Shown: positions 1-9,160, counted from the first letter of the stretch. The stretch: 29,911 bases of DNA from Prolixibacteraceae bacterium (GCA_007116765.1 SKHV01000084.1:1-29911), one strand, 5' to 3'. The notes: a model not told the origin generated them from the letters alone. Numbers and translations: made by a program.

Positions 1-20
1 AACTTTTTTCTTCCGTTCCT

Positions 21-37
21 CCTCCCCTTTGGGGAGG
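21..37. repeat. CCTCCCC/GGGGAGG short hairpin element
   Basis: A perfect 7-bp inverted repeat (21-27 with 31-37) around a TTT loop, followed by a G-rich tail to about 47. It is far more GC-rich than its surroundings and sits just past the terminator at 52-85. It looks like a dispersed intergenic palindromic (REP-like) element, but only one copy is in the window, so its repetitiveness is inferred. Confidence 0.4.
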
Positions 38-51
38 CCGGGTGGGGCTAT

Positions 52-85
52 AAAAAAAGGCTTGCCGGAAGTTCCGACAAGCCTT
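52..85 (-). terminator. Intrinsic terminator, minus strand
   Basis: AAGGCTTG (57-64) pairs perfectly with CAAGCCTT (78-85), with an inner CGGA/TCCG stem (66-69 with 73-76). On the minus strand the stem is followed by a run of U (A52-A58 on the plus strand). The plus strand lacks a U-tract after the stem, so it acts on leftward transcripts. It is the first terminator downstream of the histidine kinase gene ending at 288. The roughly 200 bases between them (86-287) hold no gene I can support. Confidence 0.7.
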
Positions 86-287
86 AAATATCTTTTCACT
101 GTTATATACAAGAGCGGCCTGCTCAACTTCCGATATGGAAACTAAGTTTACGCCACCACCAAGTATTAACAGTTATTGTGTTCATTGTTTCTTTATTATT
201 TGATGCAAATAAAGCAATTGATTTTAATATTTCAAAGTAAAAAATAATAAAAAGTGATGAATTAGTTATTTTTTAAAATAATGTATT

Positions 288-2675
288 TTAGTTAAAAGGT
301 AATTCAACAAAGAATTTCGAACCTTTCTCTGGTTCCGATTCAAAGGTTATTTTTCCACCTAGTAGTTTCACTATCGATTCGGTAATGGTTAGGCCAAGCC
401 CTGTTCCATCGCTAAGAGGATTGACCTGGTAAAAGCGGTTAAAAATTTTGTCTTTGCTTTCGTCTGGTATTCCAGTCCCGGAATCTTTTACATACAAAAT
501 TATTTTATGGTCAACCGGATTAACAAAGTAGCCCAGCTCAATTTCTCCTTTTTCGGTAAACTTAAATGCATTGTTCAGCAGGTTGTTCAGGGCTTTTTCG
601 AGCTGTGGGGCATCGGTTTCGAGTGTGTCTTTTCCATCGGGTAGCATGGTGTTGACTGAGAATTTTATGTTGCCGGTTTTCTCGTTTGTTTTGTAGTATT
701 CGGCCAAATTATCGAATATTTTGTTCAAGCTGATTTTTTGTTTGCTTATATCAAGCTGATTGGCATCAATTTTTGCAAGGTTGATCATGTCGTCGATCAG
801 GTGCAACACCTGCTCGGTATCGTTCCGGATAATGTTTATGAAGTTATCCTTTTGTTCTGCTTCAAGTTCTTCTTCGGTAAGGAGGTTGGCAAAGCCTACA
901 ATTGTGTTTAGCGGTGTACGTATTTTGTGACTCATGTTGCCCAAGTACGACGATTTCATGCGATCCGATTCTTCGGCTTTTTCTTTGGCTTTGATCAATT
1001 CCTGCTGCACAATTATGCGCTCGGTAATATCGTCGATAAGGCCAATGAGTAGCTTGGGATAGCGGTTTTCATAGCGGCGGGTAATGAGTATCGAAACATT
1101 CACCCAAATGAAACCACGACTGGGGTGTTTTACACGAAATTCACTAACCATAGTATCTTTTGCACCTTTTAAAACAGCTTCAAATTTTTCTTTTAGGTTT
1201 TTCTTATCCGATTCGTGAACGTTGTCAAGCAGATTTTCCCATTTGAATTTATTGTTTCCGGCAGATAAAAACTCCCATTCTTCATCTATGCTAAGCGTGT
1301 CGTTTTTAAATTCATATTCGCAAAATGCCAGTCCTGAGTTTTGAACAGCCAGACTGAGTTTTTTCTTCTCTTCCTGCAGTCTGTTTTGTAGGAGTTTGAT
1401 TTCGCTCAAATCGACAAAAGTATTCAAAATAGCTGGACTGCCGTCCATCATCATTTTTGTTGTTGTACGTAAAATTGGTATTTCTTCACCTTTTGTGTTG
1501 ATAAGTATACTTTCAAAGCCCTCGGCGCTTTCAGGAATATTTTTCAACGATTTCAGAAAATTGTTTGACTTGTTTCCTAAAAGGGCATCGTCTGTAGTGT
1601 CAATAAGTTTACAGGCATATGGATTTGTGGTTATTATTGTTTCGTTTTTCGAACTGGTAATAATAATACCTACCTGTGCTTGTTCAAAAATATGTCTTTT
1701 CACGCTTTCGCTTGCTTCGAGTTCGTCGGTTTTTTTGTGATAATCGGAAATCATACGGGCAACCTCACCTAGTTCGGTTGTGCTTTTTACCAATGGGACA
1801 ATGTCGTTCGACGTACCATTTTTTAGAGAGCTTGAAATACGTTTAAGTGGCGATATAACCCAAACAAGCAAAAACAGAATAAGAAAAAGCACTACAAGAA
1901 ACATAGAAATTGTCATTAGTAACTTGTCTGTGGTGCCGGTTCTTTCCCACAACGACAGAAAAGGTAAATGCAATTCAACGTTTAGTGTTGCAATGGTGTT
2001 GTATTCATAATTATTAAGGTCGCGTGTAATTCTTACTGTTTGATTCGAAATTTCGGATAGTTGTTCTGATTTTTGTACAATGTTTATTTTTGAATTGTTA
2101 ATTGTGTTTTCGTAGCGGTCAATCCATCGTTCATCTAAAAGCGAAGCCATTACAACATAACCGGTAATTTCTCCATTGTTGTTGGTGATACGGGTGGAAT
2201 GGATAAAACTTGTGTTGTTATTGATGTTAATATAAAAGGATAGAATCTCGGATGAATTATTTATTTGGGATAAGCGGCTTGCTTCAAAAGGTAATTCAGA
2301 AGAAAATAAATTATTTATTGATTTGAAGTGAAACAACGAATTATCGGATTTGAAAAACCAAACTGCATCCACATTTTGATAGCGTAATAAATCTTCATGT
2401 AAATAAATATCGGTATAGTAGGGATCGGGAGTTTGTTCCATAAAAAGCATCGGAGTTAATGCATCGTTGCTTATTTCGGTCATAAAAGCAGTAAAACCTA
2501 CGCCATAGGGATCAGGTTCGAGCATTTTATCAACCTGCACATCGTACTCCTCACGGATTGAGTTTTTTATTGTTTCAAATTCACTTACCGCTCTTACGTG
2601 AAAAAGAATTACCGATGCAAAAACAATAGCCAGTATTGCTACTATTAACCATATAAATCGCGAAAGTAGTTTCAT
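288..2675 (-). CDS. Orphan membrane sensor histidine kinase (CHASE4-like, HAMP, two PAS)
   Basis: 795-residue inner-membrane sensor kinase. An N-terminal membrane segment (about 7-29) and a second (about 251-274) bracket a 220-residue periplasmic domain resembling CHASE4. HAMP (about 274-325), two PAS domains (about 326-435 and 445-555), HisKA and HATPase_c (about 680-795) follow. The ATPase boxes look intact: NNLLNNAFKF near 698, DSGTGIP near 733, GTGLGL near 758. The phospho-acceptor is His583 in the motif MSHKIRTPLN. The residue after His is Lys, where the family normally has Glu or Asp. There is no receiver domain in the protein and no response regulator beside it, so its partner is unknown. 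It is 149 bp downstream of the S41 protease gene and may have its own promoter near a 15-bp palindrome at 2715-2729. Family assignment is firm; ligand and output are unknown. Confidence 0.93.
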   Translation of the reverse strand: MKLLSRFIWLIVAILAIVFASVILFHVRAVSEFETIKNSIREEYDVQVDKMLEPDPYGVGFTAFMTEISNDALTPMLFMEQTPDPYYTDIYLHEDLLRYQNVDAVWFFKSDNSLFHFKSINNLFSSELPFEASRLSQINNSSEILSFYININNNTSFIHSTRITNNNGEITGYVVMASLLDERWIDRYENTINNSKINIVQKSEQLSEISNQTVRITRDLNNYEYNTIATLNVELHLPFLSLWERTGTTDKLLMTISMFLVVLFLILFLLVWVISPLKRISSSLKNGTSNDIVPLVKSTTELGEVARMISDYHKKTDELEASESVKRHIFEQAQVGIIITSSKNETIITTNPYACKLIDTTDDALLGNKSNNFLKSLKNIPESAEGFESILINTKGEEIPILRTTTKMMMDGSPAILNTFVDLSEIKLLQNRLQEEKKKLSLAVQNSGLAFCEYEFKNDTLSIDEEWEFLSAGNNKFKWENLLDNVHESDKKNLKEKFEAVLKGAKDTMVSEFRVKHPSRGFIWVNVSILITRRYENRYPKLLIGLIDDITERIIVQQELIKAKEKAEESDRMKSSYLGNMSHKIRTPLNTIVGFANLLTEEELEAEQKDNFINIIRNDTEQVLHLIDDMINLAKIDANQLDISKQKISLNKIFDNLAEYYKTNEKTGNIKFSVNTMLPDGKDTLETDAPQLEKALNNLLNNAFKFTEKGEIELGYFVNPVDHKIILYVKDSGTGIPDESKDKIFNRFYQVNPLSDGTGLGLTITESIVKLLGGKITFESEPEKGSKFFVELPFN

Positions 2676-2714
2676 ATTGCTTTTCCTTATTAATGGAGTT
2701 CAAAAAATACAAAA

Positions 2715-2729
2715 TATTTGTAACAAATA
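2715..2729. promoter_or_regulatory. 15-bp palindrome upstream of the histidine kinase
   Basis: TATTTGT and ACAAATA arms of 7 bp flank a single central base, 40-54 bp before the kinase start codon. It is in a gene-free 148-bp gap, where an operator would be expected. No regulator can be assigned from sequence. Confidence 0.3.
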
Positions 2730-2824
2730 CTTCCCTATTGGTAAATTATTTTTTGTAAATATAGAAAATTGAAGCTGTATAGTGGTTTTTATGCTTAATT
2801 ATTGTTTGATTCTGTTTGATGAAA

Positions 2825-3844
2825 TTATTCTGTCAACATATTTAATGCGGCTTCAATGATTGTATCAATGCCTTTCGATTCATCGGTTTTGTCGAGCATC
2901 ACCTTGATATCGGCCGGTACGCCATTTTCAATGTGTTGGCCATGCGGCGTAATGGTTTGTGTTACCGAAAACCTGTAAAACCAACCATTGGGGAGTTCAA
3001 AAAACGCAGGAACGCCTCCGCCTCCGCCGGTTTGATCTCCTATTAGTGTTGCGTTAGGAATGTGTTTCATCATTTGAGCGAAAAAAGTTGTAGCACTGTA
3101 ACTTTTCCGGTTACATAACACAACTACATTGCCTTTGAATTGTTTGCCATTTCGAGGATTTACCCTGAGTTCTACCCACGGAGAAAAATCATCGCCTTCA
3201 GTACCAATTTTTGTACGCTCGTTGGCATAAACTGTGCTTTGATTTGTGAAGCAAGCCGCTAGTTTATAAGCATTTTGGAATTTGCCACCCCCGTTATTTC
3301 TCACATCAATTATTACGCCTTTCAGCCCGTGGGCTCTTTCCATCAGTTCATCGAGATTTTTATCGCTATAGTTACTGCTGAACGATGAATACTGGACATA
3401 CAAAACCGAATCGATAATTTGATTGTGGAATGGACCGGTTACAAAATAATCTTTTCCTAAATAGTGATGGTCGATTATTTTCTGATTAAAGTTATTGGGG
3501 TAGTTCTGAAACCATTCCCAGTTTCGGCTTCGATTAAAATCGGAGGTGAGGTTTACATGCCCATCGTGTAGTTCGAAAAGCATATCGGCTAACACGTTGA
3601 AAAGCCCCTGATCATTTAGTTCTTTATGAATTCGTATTGAATATTCGTCATATATTGAATCCCAGTCAATTCCTTTTAGTTCGAAATAAGAATATCGTTC
3701 GTCAATTACATTCCACATACTATTGAAATTATTTTCGGGAGTGTTTTCTGGATCGGGGCCAATGAAAGCTTGTTCGCAAGAAATTATCAGGCTAAATATT
3801 AGTAGTAGTGGGAGTATGTATTGTATGCTTTTAGTTTTTCTCAT
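2825..3844 (-). CDS. S41-family (C-terminal processing peptidase-like) lipoprotein
   Basis: A 339-residue serine peptidase of the S41/tail-specific family. The ATG at 3844 is chosen because it starts a lipoprotein signal peptide (MRKTKSIQ, hydrophobic run, LIISC lipobox). The in-frame ATG at 3895 would add 17 residues, overlap the upstream gene and spoil that signal. Family motifs seen: DVRNNGGG substrate-groove strand, nucleophile Ser250 in KSYSATTFFAQ, then GDQTGGGGG. No PDZ domain is evident between the N-terminal helical part and the catalytic domain, so it is the compact form common in Bacteroidota. It is probably anchored to the envelope and trims or degrades exported proteins. It follows the barrel protein gene by 11 bp, indicating co-transcription. 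Substrate unknown. Confidence 0.87.
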   Translation of the reverse strand: MRKTKSIQYILPLLLIFSLIISCEQAFIGPDPENTPENNFNSMWNVIDERYSYFELKGIDWDSIYDEYSIRIHKELNDQGLFNVLADMLFELHDGHVNLTSDFNRSRNWEWFQNYPNNFNQKIIDHHYLGKDYFVTGPFHNQIIDSVLYVQYSSFSSNYSDKNLDELMERAHGLKGVIIDVRNNGGGKFQNAYKLAACFTNQSTVYANERTKIGTEGDDFSPWVELRVNPRNGKQFKGNVVVLCNRKSYSATTFFAQMMKHIPNATLIGDQTGGGGGVPAFFELPNGWFYRFSVTQTITPHGQHIENGVPADIKVMLDKTDESKGIDTIIEAALNMLTE

Positions 3845-3855
3845 GCAATTGATAT

Positions 3856-4647
3856 TTAGAGCTTTGATAAACGTGCTGAAAGAGTTAGTTTCCATGTGCC
3901 TGAAGCACGGGTGAGTGTAGTTATTGAATTGAGCTTAAGATAATCAAAATCGTAGCAAACCGTTAGCTTGTTACCCGATTGCATGTGGTAGCTCAGTTTA
4001 GGCCTGAAACCTAAATTCCATGCTTTGCCGGGATAAAACAATTCAGCAGATTCAGTAAAAGCATTCCAAAACGAATTGTTGTGCACAATGAAGCCTTTGG
4101 GTGCGTTTGTAGCAATCGATGGCCGCATAAAAAAGCCAATTAACTGCATGTGCGTAATTGCATTGGCGCTAAAATTTAAATTGAAAAGGCTAAATGGATA
4201 ATGCAAACGAATTGCAGGTCCAAAACTGGTGTAGTAGTCGCTGCGTTCACTGAAATTGTCAAAAGATGAATTATTTCTCAAAGTCAGCGCATTAATATTC
4301 GACCAGCCGTAGTGCAGCATTTTGCTGTTTGCTCCATCGGCATGATAAAATGTGAACGTCTTTATACTGCTTGCCAATTCGCTTAATGGGTTATTTTTTG
4401 TATTGATAAGTTTGCTTCGCGTGTGATTGACTTCAATCCAATCGGTTCTTCTGTGAATTGTACGCTGATACTCGGCACCAAAATATATGCCCGGGCCTCT
4501 AAAACTCAGTGGCGACATTCCTTCGTCGCGCTGTGCCTGCATGTCGATGCCCAGGCGCGTGTTGAAAAATTGTACAGGCTGAGGTTTAGCCTCAAGCAAT
4601 ATAAAAAGAAAGCCTGCGAGCAGGAAATATTTTCTGAAAGTAATCAC
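3856..4647 (-). CDS. Predicted outer-membrane beta-barrel protein, unknown function
   Basis: A 263-residue protein with a signal peptide (about 1-22; hydrophobic LLAGFLFILL, then EAKPQ). The rest alternates polar and aromatic residues in short predicted strands and ends in a strand-like tail (WKLTLSARLSKL), as in small outer-membrane barrels. I do not recognise a named family. It lies 26 bp after xseB and 11 bp before the S41 protease gene, so all are probably on one transcript. Its nearest functional link is therefore the envelope protease, not the exonuclease. No catalytic motif is visible. A periplasmic or surface role is inferred from signal and composition only. Confidence 0.7.
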   Translation of the reverse strand: MITFRKYFLLAGFLFILLEAKPQPVQFFNTRLGIDMQAQRDEGMSPLSFRGPGIYFGAEYQRTIHRRTDWIEVNHTRSKLINTKNNPLSELASSIKTFTFYHADGANSKMLHYGWSNINALTLRNNSSFDNFSERSDYYTSFGPAIRLHYPFSLFNLNFSANAITHMQLIGFFMRPSIATNAPKGFIVHNNSFWNAFTESAELFYPGKAWNLGFRPKLSYHMQSGNKLTVCYDFDYLKLNSITTLTRASGTWKLTLSARLSKL

Positions 4648-4673
4648 TTTTGTTGCTATTAGTGAAGATGTAT

Positions 4674-4877
4674 TTATTTAGTTTCCATGTCTTTAAGCAC
4701 CTTTTCTACTTCGTTTTGAGTTTTATAGAGTTTGTCTTTACAAAGTTTCAATAGAAAAGTTACTCGTTTCACTTTCTCTGCTAATTCGTCAATGTCGGGT
4801 TCATCGTTTTCAATTGAGTTTAGTATTTCTTCAATTTCAGAGATAGCTTCTTTGTAGCTTGTTTTTTTTTGTGTCAT
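4674..4877 (-). CDS. xseB: Exodeoxyribonuclease VII small subunit
   Basis: A 67-residue acidic, all-helical protein of normal XseB length. It has the YKEAISEIEEILNSIE helix and the second helix DIDELAEKVKRVTFLLKLC typical of the family. The small subunit assembles in several copies on XseA to form cytoplasmic exonuclease VII, which degrades single-stranded DNA in repair. Its ATG shares one base with the xseA stop codon (TAATG), the usual translational coupling of this pair. Confidence 0.92.
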   Translation of the reverse strand: MTQKKTSYKEAISEIEEILNSIENDEPDIDELAEKVKRVTFLLKLCKDKLYKTQNEVEKVLKDMETK

Positions 4878-6316
4878 TATTTTTGTTTTTTTATTTCTGA
4901 TTGAATTTTGCCTTCAAATAAAAGAGACTCAATTAAATCACCATCATTCAATTCGTGGTCAGACTTAATTGCTTTTCCGTTTTTCAAAGTTATACTAAAT
5001 CCACGTTTTAGAATGGATTTTGGGTCAAGAATTTTGCAGCTTTTTTCGAGCCATATAAGCTTCGATTCCTCGTTATTCAGCTGTTGTTGTGTGATGTTCT
5101 TTGTTTTTTCGGCCAGTGTGTCAATTGTTTGCAAAGCATTTGTTGAATTCACTTTGCTATAGAATGCAGTATTTTGTAAGAGTGTGTTGAGCGTTGTTTG
5201 GTGTTTTGTAAAAAGAGTTTGTGTGTTGTATTTAATTTGATTTGAAATAGACGAAAGGTTGTTGTTTTCGCTATCAATTAGTTCGTTTATAATAGGTTCT
5301 AGTTTGCTTGTTCTTTTGTACAACTGCATCTGCGCTTTTTCTATACTCGCCTTTACTACAGGCTTAAAAAGTCTGAGGGCTTGGTTTACTCTGTTTTCTT
5401 CGTGCTTTAGGATATCATCTATTATACCCGCCAGTTCGGTTTCGAATGTATAAATTAATTCGTGTACAATATCAAATTTTTCAATTAGAAATTCGGCCAC
5501 TGCAGTAGGTGTTTTCAGCTTTTTGTATGCAACCATGTCGGTAACCGATTCGTCTTTTTCGTGACCAATACCTGTTAGCACAGGCAGCGGAAATTGTGCC
5601 ACATGGTAAGCCAGTTCATAATCGTCGAAACAACTCAAATCCATTTGAGAACCGCCCCCTCGAATAATTACGACCACATCGAAACGGTTTTCAATTGTGT
5701 AAATGTGTTCGAGAGCATCTATAATTGACTGTGCAGATTTTGTGCCCTGCATGTTGGCTTCGAAAAGTTGGGTGTTAAAACTGTAGCCGTTATTGTTGCT
5801 GTGCAACTGGTTCATGAAGTCTTCATAACCGGCCGAGGTGGGCGACGAAATAATGGCTATGCGTGAGGGTATGTCGGGAAAGTCGATCTCTTTATTCATG
5901 TCAATAATCCCGTCGGAAGTGAGTTTCTCAATCACTTCTTTTCGTTTACGAGCCATGTCGCCCAAAGTGTACGAGGGGTCAATGTCGGTAATGTTTACAC
6001 TTAAACCGTAAGCTTCGTGGAAAGCTACATTTACATAAACCAGTACCTTAAGTCCCGCTGTCATTGACTGTCCGGTGGTTGATTCAAAATAGGGCTGTAT
6101 AAACCTGAATTGCCACGACCATATTGTGGCTCTTGCACGGGCAATTATTTCATCGCTTGAATTGTCTTTTTCAACCAATTCAATGTAGCAATGCCCGTTG
6201 CGGTTTACTTTAATTTCGCCAATTTCGGCTACTACCCATAGGCTTTCGGGAAAAGCAAGTTGAAGTGAGTCTTTTATTTGTGAATTGAGTTGATATAGTG
6301 TGAGTTGCTTGTTCAT
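4877..6316 (-). CDS. xseA: Exodeoxyribonuclease VII large subunit
   Basis: A 479-residue catalytic subunit of exonuclease VII. The N-terminal OB-fold (about 1-105) begins with the typical LTLYQLNSQIKDSL start and contains WVVAEIGEIK. The nuclease domain carries IISSPTSAGYEDF, the RGGGS motif and GIGHEKDESVTDMVAY, which hold the family's conserved Arg, His and Asp. A long coiled coil (about 280-430) follows, where XseB binds. The C-terminus has ILKRGFSIT, a common XseA tail. It is followed directly by xseB with a 1-base overlap. The subtilase gene ends 37 bp upstream, so transcription may read in from there. Length and motifs are complete. Confidence 0.96.
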   Translation of the reverse strand: MNKQLTLYQLNSQIKDSLQLAFPESLWVVAEIGEIKVNRNGHCYIELVEKDNSSDEIIARARATIWSWQFRFIQPYFESTTGQSMTAGLKVLVYVNVAFHEAYGLSVNITDIDPSYTLGDMARKRKEVIEKLTSDGIIDMNKEIDFPDIPSRIAIISSPTSAGYEDFMNQLHSNNNGYSFNTQLFEANMQGTKSAQSIIDALEHIYTIENRFDVVVIIRGGGSQMDLSCFDDYELAYHVAQFPLPVLTGIGHEKDESVTDMVAYKKLKTPTAVAEFLIEKFDIVHELIYTFETELAGIIDDILKHEENRVNQALRLFKPVVKASIEKAQMQLYKRTSKLEPIINELIDSENNNLSSISNQIKYNTQTLFTKHQTTLNTLLQNTAFYSKVNSTNALQTIDTLAEKTKNITQQQLNNEESKLIWLEKSCKILDPKSILKRGFSITLKNGKAIKSDHELNDGDLIESLLFEGKIQSEIKKQK

Positions 6317-6353
6317 GAATAGGATTATCTTGTGCTTCTTGTGAAAAATTGAG

Positions 6354-7979
6354 TTAGAGTTTTATGAGTTTAAATGAATGAATTTCTTTATCGCTATGAA
6401 TAGTGGCAATATAAAATCCTGCTGGCATAACAGATATTTGAGGTAGCATGATTTCTGTTTTTGAAGCTTTTAATTCTTGTGAATAAATGGTGTTTCCATT
6501 TAGCTTACGAATATAAAAAGTTGAATTATTATTAGCGCTATTAACTATAAGCGAGGTGGTAAACGGATTGGGATATACTGAAAAATTGGAGTCGTGGCAA
6601 ATGAAGTTGTTTGATGAATTGGGGTCGCCTGTATGATTTTTTATTATTTCGGGTAGCGAAATAAAGTTTGGAATTCCGTATCCATATTCGCTTGAATGTG
6701 CTGGAAATGAGTTTCCAATTTGCCTGATGATATGCATAATTTCGGCTCCGGGTTTTTCAGGAAATATTCCAGCCATACATGCAGCCATGCCTGCAATTAG
6801 CGGCGATGAAAACGAGGTTCCATTGCTTTTTGCTATATTTCCTGTTTGAGTAACTATTGTAACTTCTTGTCCCATGGCGGCAAGGTCGGGTTTGGGAAGA
6901 GCATCGGGTTCCGAGAATCCCCGCGATGAGAAAGATGAAATATAGCCGTTGGCATTTACCGCAGCCACACACAGTACCTTTTCGGCTTCCGAAGGCGCCA
7001 CTATATGTCGCCATGCGCTGTTGCCTGAATTTCCGGCGCTGCAAACTACAATCATGCCTTTGTCTACAGCTTTATTTGCCGCACGCGATATGCGCAAGGT
7101 ATTGCCATCGTAAAGATCGTAGGGGTGGTTGAACTCGGGGTTGTCGAAAGTGCTGTATCCAAGCGAAGTATTGATTACATCGCAGCCGGCACTATCGGCA
7201 AATTCAGCGGCTATAATCCAGTAATCTTCTTCAATTGGCCATTCCGTGCGTGCATCTTCACTTCGTAAAAGCCAGTAAGAGGCATCGGGTGCAACTCCAA
7301 GCATTTGCCCGGGCAGGTTAGCTGCAAGTACTGATAGCACCATGGTTCCATGGGCGTGCTCCTTGTACACATCACCTAATGGATTGACAAAGTCGAAAGT
7401 GCCCAGGATTCTATCATATGTGAATAAAGAATCGAATGCCGGAAGCACATTCACGTTACTAAAACCTGCATCAATAATGGCAACATGAACTCCTTTGCCA
7501 CGCGAATATTCATGAACAACTTGCCCGTTAAGCATTTCAATTTGCCTGAATGCTTGCCCGTATGTTTGATCAATAAGTGTGTCGGGGGCTGAAAATTTTT
7601 CCGAGGTACTTTTTAGTATACTGCCTTTTCGCAATTCATATTTGTCGACAAACGATGGTTTGAAAACCGAATCGATATCTATTTCGGAAGGCAGATATGC
7701 TATTGCTCCATTCATCCATCGACTGGTGTGTTTTATTTCGAATCCCAGCTGTTTCAGTGAATCGGTAAAAAGCGGGTTTACAGGCAAATCGGTCGAATCG
7801 GGTTCGATTCCATGCCTTGCTCTTCTTTCGAGTGCTCTTTCTGATAAATAATATTCGGGTTGTGAAAGAGAGTAGGGAGTATCGGTTTTAGTGTTTAACT
7901 GTATCCAATACAGGTAGTTGTCGGCATACAAGGTAAGCGAAAACAGTAGAAAAAAAAGTATGCTTATTGTTTTGAACAT
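6354..7979 (-). CDS. Secreted S8 subtilase with T9SS C-terminal sorting domain
   Basis: A 541-residue extracellular serine protease. It has a signal peptide (about 1-19), an N-terminal propeptide-like region including SERALERRARHGI (a motif of Bacteroidota subtilases), and a subtilase domain with catalytic Asp170 (VAIIDAGF), His210 (HAHGTM) and Ser389 (GTSFSSP). The last roughly 75 residues start with FSVYPNPFTTSL and end in FKLIKL, the type A T9SS sorting domain. The mature enzyme should therefore cross the outer membrane by type IX secretion and be anchored or released. It is the first gene of the leftward cluster with xseA, xseB, the barrel protein and the S41 protease. No terminator is seen after it. 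All three catalytic residues are present, so it should be active. Confidence 0.94.
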   Translation of the reverse strand: MFKTISILFFLLFSLTLYADNYLYWIQLNTKTDTPYSLSQPEYYLSERALERRARHGIEPDSTDLPVNPLFTDSLKQLGFEIKHTSRWMNGAIAYLPSEIDIDSVFKPSFVDKYELRKGSILKSTSEKFSAPDTLIDQTYGQAFRQIEMLNGQVVHEYSRGKGVHVAIIDAGFSNVNVLPAFDSLFTYDRILGTFDFVNPLGDVYKEHAHGTMVLSVLAANLPGQMLGVAPDASYWLLRSEDARTEWPIEEDYWIIAAEFADSAGCDVINTSLGYSTFDNPEFNHPYDLYDGNTLRISRAANKAVDKGMIVVCSAGNSGNSAWRHIVAPSEAEKVLCVAAVNANGYISSFSSRGFSEPDALPKPDLAAMGQEVTIVTQTGNIAKSNGTSFSSPLIAGMAACMAGIFPEKPGAEIMHIIRQIGNSFPAHSSEYGYGIPNFISLPEIIKNHTGDPNSSNNFICHDSNFSVYPNPFTTSLIVNSANNNSTFYIRKLNGNTIYSQELKASKTEIMLPQISVMPAGFYIATIHSDKEIHSFKLIKL

Positions 7980-8074
7980 TGCTTCTCAGAAATAAAAAAG
8001 CAAGATAATAAACAATTATCAAATAACGATGATTGAAGGCTTATTCCATATTTTTGAGAACTTGTTTTTGAGGA

Positions 8075-9160
8075 TCAGCGGCAAATTATTCCGCCACCTA
8101 CTACATCTCGCCCTTCGAGGAATACGGCCGATTGACCCGGGGTAATGGCCCAAGCACTTTCGTAGAATTCAACTTTGATTTTATCGCCGTGCTGTGATAT
8201 TCGGCTCAAAGTGCCTTTGTTGTTGTACCTTATTTTGGTAGTTACTTCCATTTCGCCTTCAATATGAGCATATTTCATCAGGTTGATGCTGTCAACCCAT
8301 AGCTCTTTTCGGTTCAGCTCTTCGCGGTCGCCAAGTACCACGGTATTGGTTTCGGGGTTAATGTCGACCACGTACATGGGGCGGCCAAGTGCAATTTCGA
8401 GACCTTTACGCTGGCCAATGGTGTAAAAAGGGTAGCCTTTGTGCTTGCCCAATACTTTTCCCGTTATGTCTTTATAGTCACCTTCGCCCACTTTATCGGC
8501 CAAATCGGGTACACGTTCTTTAATAAAACGCCTGTAATCGTTATCGGGTATAAAGCAAATTTCTTGACTTTCGCGCTTTTTAGACATTTTTTCGTATCCC
8601 TTTCCCAGTGCTATTTTACGTACTTCGGGTTTTGTTAAATTACCTAGGGGGAAAAGCGTTCGCTTTAAATCATCCTGCGAAATTTGCCATAGGAAGTAGG
8701 TCTGGTCTTTATCATCGTCGTCGCCCTGAATTAAATAATAGCGACCGTTTTTATCTCCAATCTGGGCATAATGTCCCGTTGCTATAAAATCGCATCCTAA
8801 TTCGTCGGCTTTTTTTATCACTTCACCCCACTTGATTACACGGTTGCAAATCACGCATGGGTTTGGAGTGCGCCCCGAGAGATATTCGCGTACGAAGTCG
8901 GAAATCACGGTTTTATCAAATTCTTTCCTAATATCGAGCACTGAATGTCCAAAACTGAGGTCGTTGGCCAGTGCTTTGGCTTCAAAAATGGCATCCACAC
9001 TGCAACAGCCGGTTTGTTTTTCCATGCAGGCAGGAGCTATTGCATCGTAAGGGCGGTAAGTAAGCCCGTGCAATTCATATCCTTCTTCTTTCAAAAGCAT
9101 GGCAGCTACCGAGCTGTCAATGCCCCCGCTCATACATAGTAATACTTTTCCTTTCGACAT
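8075..9160 (-). CDS. mnmA: tRNA-specific 2-thiouridylase
   Basis: A 361-residue enzyme that thiolates U34 of tRNA-Lys, -Glu and -Gln in the cytoplasm. It has the PP-loop SGGIDSS (11-17) for ATP binding and the catalytic Cys pair Cys102 (TPNPCVICN) and Cys202 (SQEICFIP). GHYAQI, YPFYTIGQRKGL and the C-terminal beta-barrel (ITPGQSAVFLEG) are also present. GCCSVDAIFEAK near 51-62 is normal for the family. It is divergent from the metal two-component genes across a 161-bp gap that holds a candidate operator. No link between the two functions is implied. Confidence 0.97.
   Translation of the reverse strand: MSKGKVLLCMSGGIDSSVAAMLLKEEGYELHGLTYRPYDAIAPACMEKQTGCCSVDAIFEAKALANDLSFGHSVLDIRKEFDKTVISDFVREYLSGRTPNPCVICNRVIKWGEVIKKADELGCDFIATGHYAQIGDKNGRYYLIQGDDDDKDQTYFLWQISQDDLKRTLFPLGNLTKPEVRKIALGKGYEKMSKKRESQEICFIPDNDYRRFIKERVPDLADKVGEGDYKDITGKVLGKHKGYPFYTIGQRKGLEIALGRPMYVVDINPETNTVVLGDREELNRKELWVDSINLMKYAHIEGEMEVTTKIRYNNKGTLSRISQHGDKIKVEFYESAWAITPGQSAVFLEGRDVVGGGIICR

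Noticed and set aside
3845..3895. Longer start for the S41 protease
   Set aside because: It would place 17 non-signal residues before a clear lipoprotein signal and overlap the upstream gene.
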